From Maritalea sp049801075 (GTDB taxonomy: Bacteria > Pseudomonadota > Alphaproteobacteria > Rhizobiales > Devosiaceae): 64,000 bases of DNA. A program made the translations under genes and the position numbers. The notes beneath the pieces are model-generated. The model saw only the letters and a list, made by a program, of their open reading frames with translations, was not told the origin of the DNA and did no database searches. The DNA lies in contig NZ_JBNAGG010000002.1 of NCBI RefSeq assembly GCF_049801075.1, positions 62,001-126,000 of the forward strand, given 5' to 3'. Shown here one piece after another: positions 25,035-33,784 of this stretch; the stretch's first letter is position 1, and each line of letters starts with the position of its first letter.

Positions 25035-26914
25035 TCCAGTTTCTTAAACTCCTTTTCCGCAATCGCTTGGCTGGCCTTGGTGCCGTGGTGCTGAGCATCA
25101 TTCTGCTGTTGGCTGTTTTGACACCGCTTTTGCCGTTGCCAGATCCAGACATTACGGCAACCGCAGATCGCTTTAAGCCACCATTTTCTGATGGTCATTT
25201 TTTGGGCACAGACCATTTGGGACGTGATTTGTTTTCGCGTTTGATGTGGGGCACGCGCCTATCGCTGGCGGTAGGAGCTGCCGCAGCACTGATCGCGGCC
25301 TTTATTGGCTCTACCATTGGCATTGTGGCTGGCTTTATGGGCGGGCGCACCGACAATATCATTATGCGTTTGGTCGATATGCTGATGGCCTTCCCTTATA
25401 TTCTTTTGGCGTTGGCCATTGTGGCCGCCTTGGGGCCGGGATTGATCAATGCGCTCTTTGCGGTGGCAGCGGTCAATATCCCGTTTTTCGCGCGGAATAT
25501 TCGCGGTGTGACGGTTGGGCTGGCCAATAAGGAATTTGTGGATGCGGCTCGATTGAGTGGCATGAGCAATCTGCAAATCATCCTTTTTGAGATATTGCCA
25601 AACGTGTTGCCGGTGATCGTGATCGCCATGTCCACCACGGTGGGCTGGATGATTTTGGAAACCGCAGGTCTCTCGTTTTTGGGCCTTGGTTCTCAACCGC
25701 CACAGGCCGATTTGGGGTCAATGTTGGGCGAAGCGCGGTCAGCGTTGATCACGTCCCCCCACACCTCGATTGTGCCGGGCATCATGATCTTTTTAATTGT
25801 TATGTCGATCAATCTGTTGGGCGATGGTGTGCGCGATGCGATCGATCCGCGATTGAAGTCGGGCGCCCTGTCTCGGCCGTTGCCGGCAACGATTGTAGAA
25901 CGCGACACAACACCACCTGCGCCCAGCAATGATTTGCTGGCGCTGCAAGAGCTACGCACCGAGTTTCAGGTGGGTGAGCGAGTTTATAAGGCTGTGGGCG
26001 GCGTTTCGCTGAAGGTTAATAAAGGCGAGTGCTTAGGCATTATCGGGGAATCTGGTTCTGGCAAATCGGTCACAGCATTATCTGTGATGGGATTGGTGGC
26101 TTCACCCCCAGGTAAAATTGTTGGCGGCGCGGTGAGCTTTCAAGGCAACGACCTTGTTGGCGCGACCTATGATGAGCTGCGCAAATTGCGTGGCGATCGT
26201 GTGGCCTATATTTTCCAAGACCCGCTCTCAACTTTGCATCCGCTTTATAAAGTGGGCGATCAATTGATCGAAGCAATGCAGGCGCATCGGAAACTGCCGG
26301 AAAAAGAGGCGCGGGCACGGGCGGTTGAACTGCTTGAAGCGGTGCGTATTCCAAACGCCGCACGGCGGGTGGATAATTATCCGCACGAAATGTCAGGTGG
26401 TATGCGCCAGCGCGTGTCTATCGCAATGGCTTTGGCCAACGAGCCAGATGTGATCATCGCTGACGAGCCAACCACGGCGCTAGATGTGACGGTTCAAGCA
26501 CAAATCCTTTCCTTGTTGAATGATTTGCGTCGCGAACGAGATTTGGCGATTGTGTTTATTACCCACGATTTCGGTGTGGTGGCGCAATTGTGCGATCGCG
26601 TGGCCGTTATGTATGCGGGGCGGATTGTAGAAGAGGGGCCGACAGCGCCTATACTGGATGATCCACAACATCCTTACACCAAAAAGCTAATGGTCTGCGT
26701 GCCGGAGCTGGGTGGTGGCAAGCGCGAGTTGCATGCCATACCCGGTTTGCCGCCAGCGGTGGATCGCTTGCCCCAAGGTTGTGCCTTTGCGCCGCGCTGC
26801 GCGTTTGCGCAGGATGTGTGTAAACAGGGCGAGATCAAACTCGATCCGAATGGGGAACGCGCTGTGCGATGCCTTTTCCCCGACAAGGTTAGCCAAACTG
26901 AGGTGACATCATGA
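25031..26914 (+). CDS. Fused DppC-like permease and DppD-like ATPase
   Basis: A 627-residue fusion. Residues 1 to about 280 form a DppC permease (GTDHLGRDLFSRLMWGTRLSL, DAARLSGMSNLQIILFEILPN, DPRLKSG). After a linker of about 25 residues comes a DppD ATPase with Walker A GESGSGKS, signature MSGGMRQRVSIAMA, Walker B IADEPTTALD and the C-terminal Cys-containing oligopeptide-transporter domain (CAFAPRCAFAQDVC), a possible Fe-S or metal site. Such fusions are known but uncommon; the tether would place one ATPase per channel half next to its permease. Confidence 0.92.
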   Translation: MIQFLKLLFRNRLAGLGAVVLSIILLLAVLTPLLPLPDPDITATADRFKPPFSDGHFLGTDHLGRDLFSRLMWGTRLSLAVGAAAALIAAFIGSTIGIVAGFMGGRTDNIIMRLVDMLMAFPYILLALAIVAALGPGLINALFAVAAVNIPFFARNIRGVTVGLANKEFVDAARLSGMSNLQIILFEILPNVLPVIVIAMSTTVGWMILETAGLSFLGLGSQPPQADLGSMLGEARSALITSPHTSIVPGIMIFLIVMSINLLGDGVRDAIDPRLKSGALSRPLPATIVERDTTPPAPSNDLLALQELRTEFQVGERVYKAVGGVSLKVNKGECLGIIGESGSGKSVTALSVMGLVASPPGKIVGGAVSFQGNDLVGATYDELRKLRGDRVAYIFQDPLSTLHPLYKVGDQLIEAMQAHRKLPEKEARARAVELLEAVRIPNAARRVDNYPHEMSGGMRQRVSIAMALANEPDVIIADEPTTALDVTVQAQILSLLNDLRRERDLAIVFITHDFGVVAQLCDRVAVMYAGRIVEEGPTAPILDDPQHPYTKKLMVCVPELGGGKRELHAIPGLPPAVDRLPQGCAFAPRCAFAQDVCKQGEIKLDPNGERAVRCLFPDKVSQTEVTS

Positions 26915-27864
26915 ATGCGCTGGAAGTGAAAGATCTCACCAAGACCTTTGAAGTGGGCAAGACCCTGTTCAGCCAGGGCCAAGGTGTAAAAGCCGTGCGC
27001 CGCATGAGCTTCGACGTGCGCGATGGGGAAACCCTAGGCATTGTGGGCGAAAGCGGTTGTGGCAAGTCTACTTTGGCACGGATGCTGGTGGGGCTGCTAC
27101 CACCCTCTGAGGGCGAAATTCAGATTGAGGGCAAGGTGCAGGATAAGGCCAGTCCGCGCGAATTTGGCCAGATGATCCAATATGTATTTCAAGATCCTAT
27201 TTCTAGTCTCAACCCGCGCAAAACCATTCGCGAGATCATGGAAACGCCACTGAAGCGTTTGCATGGCATGGGCAAGGCAGAGCGCAACAAACGCATCAGC
27301 GAGATTTTTGCCTCCGTAAATCTGCGCGAAGAATTTCTGTCGCGTTATCCGCATGAATTTTCGGGTGGACAGGCGCAACGGATTGGCATTGCCCGGGCGT
27401 TGGCTGCTGCCGCGCGTATTTTGATTTTGGACGAACCTGTTTCGGCGCTGGACGTATCTGTACAGGCGCAAGTGCTTAATTTGCTGGCAGATTTGAAAAA
27501 AGAATTTGGCCTCACCTATTTGTTCATCAGCCATGATTTGGCGGTTGTGGAGGCGGTGAGTGATCGGGTGATGGTGCTTTACTTTGGTGCGATTGTTGAA
27601 GTTGGCCCAGCGGATGCGATTTTCAAACATGCCAAACATCCCTACACCAAATTACTGGCGGATAGTGCGCCAGTGGTTGGGCGTGCGCTGGAAGCGCCGA
27701 AGCAAAAAGCGGATGAATTGCCTGATCCGTTAAATCCGCCTCAAGGCTGCCCGTTTGCCAAGCGGTGCATTTATGCTACTGACATCTGCGAAACATCTGA
27801 CCCAGCGCTAATTGAAATGGGAGACGACCACTTTGCCGCTTGTCACAACCCGATCAAAGGATGA
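26911..27864 (+). CDS. Dipeptide-type ABC transporter ATP-binding protein (DppF-like)
   Basis: A 317-residue ATPase with GESGCGKST, FSGGQAQRIGIARAL, ILDEPVSALD and the C-terminal oligopeptide domain (CPFAKRCIYATDIC). It overlaps the upstream fusion gene by four bases and pairs with its ATPase part. The GntR regulator gene starts inside its last codons, so the two are translationally linked. Confidence 0.92.
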   Translation: MNALEVKDLTKTFEVGKTLFSQGQGVKAVRRMSFDVRDGETLGIVGESGCGKSTLARMLVGLLPPSEGEIQIEGKVQDKASPREFGQMIQYVFQDPISSLNPRKTIREIMETPLKRLHGMGKAERNKRISEIFASVNLREEFLSRYPHEFSGGQAQRIGIARALAAAARILILDEPVSALDVSVQAQVLNLLADLKKEFGLTYLFISHDLAVVEAVSDRVMVLYFGAIVEVGPADAIFKHAKHPYTKLLADSAPVVGRALEAPKQKADELPDPLNPPQGCPFAKRCIYATDICETSDPALIEMGDDHFAACHNPIKG

Positions 27865-28597
27865 ACCACGGCTAAGCCGTCCGGTTCGTGTAGCCGAGGC
27901 CATCAAGGATTGGGTGGTTGAAAAGGGACTAAAGGCGGGCGACCGCTTGCCCAGCGAACCTGAAATGATTGAACAGTTTGGCATGGCCAAGGGCACCATT
28001 CGGGAGGCGATGCGGATTTTAGAAGCGCAAGGGCTGGTGCGTACGCGCACAGGGCCAGGCGGTGGTAGCTTTGTGCACGAAGTGTCTAAACAGCGGGCGC
28101 GGGCGCTTTTGGGCAATTATTTCTATTTCAAAGACCTGACAATCGCCGACATTTATGAGTTGCGCTGCACGCTAGAACCACAGCTCGCGGCTTCATTGGC
28201 TGGCAAATTGTCCGATGAGTTTTTGGATCAGTTGGAGGAGAACATCGCTTCTTATCCAGAGCCGGCGCAAACCGCAGATGAAGAACGAGAGCAGCATATT
28301 GCCTCATTGCGTTTCCATGCGTTGTTGGCAACGCAATCGCGAAATAAGCTGTTGGCATTTCTCATTGATTTTATGACCAATATGCTCGCGGATTTGACGG
28401 TGTACCGCAAATTGTACAACCCGCCGAATGTTGAGCTTTGGCAAAAAGGCCGGGATTATCAGGTGCATTTGGTGCAAGCGCTGCGCGACGGAGATGCGAA
28501 GGCAGCACACCAGATTATGGGCGATCACATGGCCACAGCGCAAACCTTGATGTCTTTGCAAGAAGCAGAGATGCAAAAGCGATTTATGTCTGAATAG
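27833..28597 (+). CDS. FadR-subfamily GntR transcriptional regulator
   Basis: The N-terminal winged helix reads RVAEAIKDWVVEKGLKAGDRLPSEPEMIEQFGMAKGTIREAMRILEAQGLV, and the C-terminal FCD helical bundle has the metal-binding His positions expected (FHALLATQSRN, MGDHMATA). TTG 27833 has GGGAG nine bases upstream; the frame is open from a TTG at 27812. It overlaps the DppF-like gene by about 30 bases and probably represses this importer through the twin palindromes at 22384-22426. Its end overlaps the convergent flavoprotein gene. Confidence 0.85.
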   Translation: MPLVTTRSKDEPRLSRPVRVAEAIKDWVVEKGLKAGDRLPSEPEMIEQFGMAKGTIREAMRILEAQGLVRTRTGPGGGSFVHEVSKQRARALLGNYFYFKDLTIADIYELRCTLEPQLAASLAGKLSDEFLDQLEENIASYPEPAQTADEEREQHIASLRFHALLATQSRNKLLAFLIDFMTNMLADLTVYRKLYNPPNVELWQKGRDYQVHLVQALRDGDAKAAHQIMGDHMATAQTLMSLQEAEMQKRFMSE

Positions 28598-29795
28598 ACC
28601 ATTTTAGAACGCCATAAGCCGCTGCGCGCCCGGTGGCAAAACATGCAGTGAGCAAATAGCCACCTGTTGGGGCTTCCCAATCCAGCATTTCTCCCGCGAC
28701 GAAAAGACCGGGGCGTTTTTTCAACATATAGTTCTCATCCACCTCAGTCCATTTTACGCCGCCCGCACTTGAGATAGCATCTTTGATGGGCCGTGGCGCG
28801 GAGAGGCGTAAGGGCAACGCCTTGATCAGTTGGGCAAGCGCCGCGCTATCCAACTTGTTTGCATCGCGCTTCACTTCGCGGATGAGCGCCGCTTTAGCGC
28901 CGGTTAGTTTTGCCCCTTTACGTAGCAGGTTCGAAAAACTCTGTTTGCAGTTTTGCTTCTCCAGTTTTGCGGTGAGTTTGTCCAACGATTGATCGGGTGC
29001 TAGGTCTAGTTCGAGCGTCGCGTGACCGTTTGCATTTATCTCTTCGCGCAGTGCTGCGCTGTGATGATAAATTAGGCTGCCTTCAACGCCATGGGCTGAG
29101 ATGACAAATTCACCCTTTTGGCCGCCTTTGCTGCTGGTGGCGCAAACGGACTTTATTGGTTCACCTGCATTTCTTTCTTTGAAATGGTCGCTCCATTCTA
29201 CGTCAAAGCCGCAATTGGCAGGCTGAAATGGGGCAATGTCCACGGCCAATGCATTGATTGGCGCTATCCAATCGCCATTGCCGCCTAAACGGGGCCATGA
29301 AACGCCACCAAGGGCGAGTATTGTTGCGTCATGCTTTGCTGTTGTGGGACCATCTGGTGTTTGAAACAAGAGTTGATCATCGTCAAATCCTTGCCAACGG
29401 TGGCGGGTTTTTAGCTCTACGCCAAGCTGTTCCAATCGCTTCAGCCAATTTCGAAGCAAGGGCGAGGCTTTCATCACCTTGGGGAAAACGCGGCCTGAAG
29501 AACCAACAAAAGTGTCCGCGCCCAATTCGTTGGCCCAGCGGCGAATGTCCAGTGGCATTAAATCGTCAAGCGCATGCTCAAGATGAGGCAAAGCGGTGCC
29601 GTAGCGGGTTTTGAATTGTTCAAAATCTTCATTGTGGGTCAGGTTGAGGCCAGATTTACCCGCCATCAAAAATTTGCGGGCAGGGGTGGGCATAGCTTCA
29701 TAGATCGTGACTTTGTGGCCATGTTGGCCTAAAAGTTCTGCTGCCGCTAAGCCTGCCGGGCCACCGCCAATAATTGCAAAATTTGATTTTTTCAT
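28584..29795 (-). CDS. HI0933/BaiN-like FAD-dependent oxidoreductase
   Basis: The 403-residue flavoprotein has the Rossmann dinucleotide motif IIGGGPAGLAAAELLGQHG, the family segment KFLMAGKSGLNLTHNE, SSGRVFPKVMKASPLL, and a C-terminal GLFVAGEMLDWEAPTGGYLL FAD-binding end. The HI0933 family is widespread, and only the BaiN-like members have an assigned role. The start at 29795 fits the usual family N-terminus; an ATG at 29813 would add six residues. It is divergent from a PuuD-like gene; no functional link is evident. Confidence 0.85.
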   Translation of the reverse strand: MKKSNFAIIGGGPAGLAAAELLGQHGHKVTIYEAMPTPARKFLMAGKSGLNLTHNEDFEQFKTRYGTALPHLEHALDDLMPLDIRRWANELGADTFVGSSGRVFPKVMKASPLLRNWLKRLEQLGVELKTRHRWQGFDDDQLLFQTPDGPTTAKHDATILALGGVSWPRLGGNGDWIAPINALAVDIAPFQPANCGFDVEWSDHFKERNAGEPIKSVCATSSKGGQKGEFVISAHGVEGSLIYHHSAALREEINANGHATLELDLAPDQSLDKLTAKLEKQNCKQSFSNLLRKGAKLTGAKAALIREVKRDANKLDSAALAQLIKALPLRLSAPRPIKDAISSAGGVKWTEVDENYMLKKRPGLFVAGEMLDWEAPTGGYLLTACFATGRAAAYGVLKWSIQT

Positions 29796-29867
29796 AAAGC
29801 AATCAGGTGCCATAGGGGGCGGACACATGCAAGATAATTGCGCCGCACCATACAATAGGGACCAAAC

Positions 29868-30551
29868 ATGACACCAAAAATCGCGATCTTGATGGACGAA
29901 AACACGAGCGACGGTGGGACACGGTATGAGTTGGGCAAAAACTATGTCGAAGCGATTGCGCGTGCAGGCGGACAGCCCTTTGGCCTGTTCTTCACGCCTT
30001 CGCTTTTGGCCAATGCGGCAAACGAATTTGATGGGTTGCTGTGTCCCGGTGGGCGATTTGCCTATCCCGATAATTTCTATGCGCGGGATTGGACGTCTAA
30101 TTCGCCTGCTAGCGATCGGTTTGAGACTGAACGGCAATTGGTTGGTGATTTCTTGGCCGCTGATAAGCCTGTGTTGGGCATTTGCGCAGGGATGCAGCTT
30201 TTGGCCTGTATGCACGGGGCGAAGATGACACCGGATTTGGTGAAAACTGAACATGTCGAACGCCATGATGGCGCGGAGTTAAGTCATCGGGTGCTCATCG
30301 AACCCAAAACGCAGCTGGCTGAAATCACGGGTGTAACTTCATTTGAAGTAAACAGCTTGCATCGCGAGGCATTGGTGGTTTGTCCAGATGAGGTGGCGGT
30401 GAGTGTCCGGGCGGATGATGGGATCATCGAGGCCATCGAATTGCCTGAGCAAAAGTTCGCCCTTGGCCTTCAATGGCATCAGGAGAAATTCTGCACCCAA
30501 TCGCATCCCGGCAATAAGGTTTTTGATGCCTTTATTGCCGCGTGCTGCTAA
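29868..30551 (+). CDS. Class I glutamine amidotransferase-like hydrolase (PuuD-like, peptidase C26)
   Basis: The 227-residue protein has the nucleophile elbow GICAGMQLLACMHG and the His/Glu pair in ALGLQWHQEKF, as in gamma-glutamyl-GABA hydrolases. In the Puu pathway such an enzyme frees GABA from gamma-glutamyl-GABA, which would fit with the amine catabolism elsewhere in the window, but no other puu gene is adjacent. The 3' end overlaps the convergent sensor kinase gene by four bases. Confidence 0.82.
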   Translation: MTPKIAILMDENTSDGGTRYELGKNYVEAIARAGGQPFGLFFTPSLLANAANEFDGLLCPGGRFAYPDNFYARDWTSNSPASDRFETERQLVGDFLAADKPVLGICAGMQLLACMHGAKMTPDLVKTEHVERHDGAELSHRVLIEPKTQLAEITGVTSFEVNSLHREALVVCPDEVAVSVRADDGIIEAIELPEQKFALGLQWHQEKFCTQSHPGNKVFDAFIAACC

Positions 30552-32986
30552 TTGATCTCTTGCACGGCTTCCTGCCAGCTTTCCAAAAACTTCTGCCTTT
30601 TCATCTGGTCGAGATAAGTCAACAAGCCGATTGAAAGGCGAATAGGCACAAATCGACCTGAATCGATGGACAGCACATTTTCCCCGCTGGCCTCGTTGGT
30701 GCGTAAATATGTTTCGGAAATGGGCAATAGCCCAGACTTTTCAGAAATCACCGCTTGCCCTGCATCTGACAGTAGAAAGGCGACGAAGCTACGGGCCCAT
30801 TCGCGATTGTCGGCCGCCTTAGCCACAAACACGGTGCGCGACATTACAGGGTTGAAGTCATCAAAGAAATGCACGCCCATATCGGGCTTGTCTTTGGTGG
30901 CGTTGAGTGCGTAGGAGCCGATTACATTTAGGCTCATTTTTAACTCGCCGCTGGCCGTTGCGTCGATCATGCTGCCGGTGCAACAAAATACGCGCACGCC
31001 CGCGCGGCCCAAGCTTTCTGCAATCCGGAAGAATTGTTGGGAAAGGCGTGCCTCTTGCGTAGCGAGCAGATAGCCAGCGCCGGAAGTTCGGATGTCGTAA
31101 TACCCAATTTGGCCGCGCAATTGATCTTCATTGTCGCGGATGAAATTGGCCATGTCTGCGTGAGTGGCAGGCAGTTTTTGGCCCGCAAATGTCGGCTCGT
31201 GATAAATCACAGCCGCGGGTTCAAATGTATAGCCGAACAATTCAGAGCGCCACGCAGCCCAAGATTTAAGATTGGGTAAGGCCTGTTCTGGCAGCGCCTG
31301 CGCATAGCCTTTATTGACCAGATCAATCTGTAGATCCATGGCTGAGCTCATTACAATATCTGGTGTTTCTGGATCATTTGCCAGTATCCGGCGATAAAGC
31401 TCTGCGGTGAGAATTTCGGTATATTGCACCGTGACGCCGGGATTTGCGGCCATATAGGCATCGATCACGGGTTGGAATGCTGATTTATCGGTGGCGCCCC
31501 AGATTTCCAAAACGCTCGGGTCGGCATGTGCTTTATCCGTGAGGGGCGTGCTGGTTAAGCCAAGCAGCGCCAACATCAAAATTGCAGCGATGCGCTGGGC
31601 TTCAAACACCATGCGAGCCAACAGGCCGCCATTCTTGCCTTCGCGTAGCTGTAAATCGGCATTGTGGGCGTCCGCAACCTCTTTGACGATCGCCAGACCC
31701 AAGCCTGATCCATTTGCGTGCATATTTAGAGATTTAAATCGCTCCAAAACTTCCTCCCGTTGATGTTCTGGAATGCCGGGGCCTTCATCTTCCACTTCCA
31801 CAGAGATGTGGTTTTCATTCACCCGCGTCAGCCGCAGCGTGATTTCATTGGTTTCGGGGCCGTGGCGTATGGCATTTTCAACGAGGTTTTTGAGCGCTTC
31901 ATTGATCGAAATCTGATCGCCGAAAACGATGGCCTGTTCATTGTCCACGCTCTCGTCGTCCAACGTAAGATTGATGCGTCGAAGGCTGGTGTCCCGCAGC
32001 ATATCCGTGATCAAATCACGCACCAGTTTTTTCAAATCAAATGGTGTCATGGCTTGGTTTTCCGCGCGGTGGATCACCATGGCATGGGACAGTAATTGGT
32101 TGGTGAGACGTGTTGCGCGGGCTGCTTGGTCTGCCGCGCGGTTGAGGCGTCGACGCATCTGGGTTTGGTCTTTTGCATCGGCGGCCAAGGTCAAATTGCC
32201 TTGCAGGGCAGAAAGCGAGGTGCGGGTTTGGTGCGCAACATCGGCCATAAAGGCTTCGCTTTGCTGCCGCGCCTGATCTAGCCGCGCCATAAAGCCGTTG
32301 ATGGCATTGATCAGCCCCACAACCTCACGTGGCGGTTGCAATCGCAATTTGGTGAGGTCCGTCGGCTCGCGCTTGGACAGATTGTCCTCGATTTTTGCCA
32401 GCGGTTGCAGTGCTTTGCCAATTGCCATCCACACGAAGCCCATGCCGATTAACGAGATGATTGCTACGCCCGTCAGACCTGCCAGAAACAGCGAGAAGGC
32501 GTGATTGTCGCGTGCAATTGTGGTTTGAGCGATGGTGATGGTGACCCATTTACGTTCGCTTGGCGTGATGATGTTGCGGCTTTGGTGCACCATCCGCACC
32601 CTCGATTTGAGAAACACATCATCGCTGAAATGTGGCGTGGCGCTATTTTCTTGGGTGGCCAAATTGGCAAGGGCTGGATCGCCGGTCAGTAGCTCGCCAT
32701 CTTCTGTGGTGAGGCTATAAAACACCCGGTCTTGTGGTGCGAGACTAAGAATGTCTAAAGCCGAATGGGGCAGGTCGATGGTAATTTCTTGATCGGCATA
32801 GGACACTTTTTCCAAAATGGAGAGGGCGGCCCCGGCCAAAAGCAAATCATAGCTTTTGTTCGCTGCGTTGCGGGTGAAGCCAATTAAGAAGATCGAAATG
32901 ATGACCAGAAGGAGCGCAAAGCCGACGCCCATTGCTGTCATCAATCGGCGACGAAGTGAATAATGCCCGCGCTGCTTAGTTTTCAT
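30548..32986 (-). CDS. Sensor histidine kinase fused at its C-terminus to a periplasmic solute-binding domain
   Basis: An 812-residue protein in one uninterrupted frame. Residues 17-37 are a first membrane helix, 40-163 a small periplasmic domain, 165-190 a second helix, then HAMP-like linker, HisKA with His252 (DVAHQTRTS) and HATPase with ENAIRHG, EDEGPGIP and GSGLGLAIV up to about residue 460. Residues 466-488 read like a full signal peptide (ILMLALLGLTSTPL...AHA), followed by a 324-residue iron/anion-type solute-binding domain. The kinase half is TctE-like. ATG 32986 overlaps the response regulator gene by 11 bases. Whether the binding domain stays attached or is released by signal peptidase is unknown. 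Confidence 0.85.
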   Translation of the reverse strand: MKTKQRGHYSLRRRLMTAMGVGFALLLVIISIFLIGFTRNAANKSYDLLLAGAALSILEKVSYADQEITIDLPHSALDILSLAPQDRVFYSLTTEDGELLTGDPALANLATQENSATPHFSDDVFLKSRVRMVHQSRNIITPSERKWVTITIAQTTIARDNHAFSLFLAGLTGVAIISLIGMGFVWMAIGKALQPLAKIEDNLSKREPTDLTKLRLQPPREVVGLINAINGFMARLDQARQQSEAFMADVAHQTRTSLSALQGNLTLAADAKDQTQMRRRLNRAADQAARATRLTNQLLSHAMVIHRAENQAMTPFDLKKLVRDLITDMLRDTSLRRINLTLDDESVDNEQAIVFGDQISINEALKNLVENAIRHGPETNEITLRLTRVNENHISVEVEDEGPGIPEHQREEVLERFKSLNMHANGSGLGLAIVKEVADAHNADLQLREGKNGGLLARMVFEAQRIAAILMLALLGLTSTPLTDKAHADPSVLEIWGATDKSAFQPVIDAYMAANPGVTVQYTEILTAELYRRILANDPETPDIVMSSAMDLQIDLVNKGYAQALPEQALPNLKSWAAWRSELFGYTFEPAAVIYHEPTFAGQKLPATHADMANFIRDNEDQLRGQIGYYDIRTSGAGYLLATQEARLSQQFFRIAESLGRAGVRVFCCTGSMIDATASGELKMSLNVIGSYALNATKDKPDMGVHFFDDFNPVMSRTVFVAKAADNREWARSFVAFLLSDAGQAVISEKSGLLPISETYLRTNEASGENVLSIDSGRFVPIRLSIGLLTYLDQMKRQKFLESWQEAVQEIN

Positions 32987-33647
32987 CAATATAAACCATA
33001 TAGCCCAACCCACGGACAGTTTTGATGATTAGCGGCGTGGGTTCAAGTTTTTTGCGCAAACGGGTAACGTGCTGTTCCACCGCGTTCAGGCTCGGAGCCT
33101 CATCATAGGTATAGAGTTTGTCCGCCACATCTTCTTTGCTCAGCACGCTGCCCAAATGGCTGAGAAATATCTCGATGAGTTGTACTTCTTTGTTTTTGAG
33201 ATTGACATCAACGCCGTCGATATAGGCGCGGCGTGCCAAGCGGTCATAAGTGAAATTTTCGGCAACGAAAGCATTGATTGCGGTGCCTGCACTGCGACGG
33301 CCTAGAACCCGCACCCGCGCACCAAGCTCACGAAAATCAAAGGGTTTGACCATAAAATCGTCCGCCCCAGAATCTAGCCCCACAACACGATCTTCAATTT
33401 GTGATCGGGCAGTCAGGACCAAAACCGGGATATCCACTTTGCCCGCGCGCATAGATTTGAGGATTTCAAAGCCTGATTTATCAGGCAGATTGACGTCCAG
33501 GATCACCAAGTCAAATTGGGCATGTTTCAACAAAAGGTCAGCGGTTTCGCCATTGGTTTCAAGGTCAACAACGTGCCCTTCGCCCTGAAGGCGCTCGACA
33601 ATGGTTTCTGCCAAATCCTGATTATCTTCAACAACCAATATGCGCAT
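32976..33647 (-). CDS. OmpR-family response regulator (TctD-like)
   Basis: The 223-residue regulator has the receiver acidic pocket (VVEDNQ), phospho-Asp in VILDVNLPDKSGF, Lys in VKPFDFRELGARV, and a C-terminal winged helix with VEQHVTRLRKKLEPTPLIIKTVRGLGYM. It is the partner of the overlapping fused kinase. ATG 33647 starts directly at the receiver domain; the longer open frame is not needed. Three GTCAGC repeats at 11-base steps lie just upstream and are its probable binding site. TctD homologues control tricarboxylate uptake; here the divergent gene is an AbrB-type transporter. Confidence 0.9.
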   Translation of the reverse strand: MRILVVEDNQDLAETIVERLQGEGHVVDLETNGETADLLLKHAQFDLVILDVNLPDKSGFEILKSMRAGKVDIPVLVLTARSQIEDRVVGLDSGADDFMVKPFDFRELGARVRVLGRRSAGTAINAFVAENFTYDRLARRAYIDGVDVNLKNKEVQLIEIFLSHLGSVLSKEDVADKLYTYDEAPSLNAVEQHVTRLRKKLEPTPLIIKTVRGLGYMVYIDEN

Positions 33648-33696
33648 GGGTTCATCATACGCGGCAAACGAAGTTGGCCAAGTGTTTTTGCTGTGA

Positions 33697-33724
33697 GTCA
33701 GCTTGAGGTCAGCCACAAGTCAGC
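33697..33724. promoter_or_regulatory. Three GTCAGC direct repeats at 11-bp steps, candidate response-regulator site
   Basis: GTCAGC occurs at 33697, 33708 and 33719, exactly one helical turn apart, between the TctD-like gene and the divergent AbrB-type gene. Tandem direct repeats at 10-11 base steps are the usual target of OmpR/PhoB-type regulators. Confidence 0.6.
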
Positions 33725-33784
33725 CAAATTGGCTTGCAATTCGGTAATAATCTGCAAGCATGTGCACATCATTTGGGGGCAGTT

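Noticed and set aside
33734..33784. Upstream extension of the AbrB-type gene from TTG 33734
   Set aside because: No ribosome site and no hydrophobic or conserved content; TTG 33785 is better placed.
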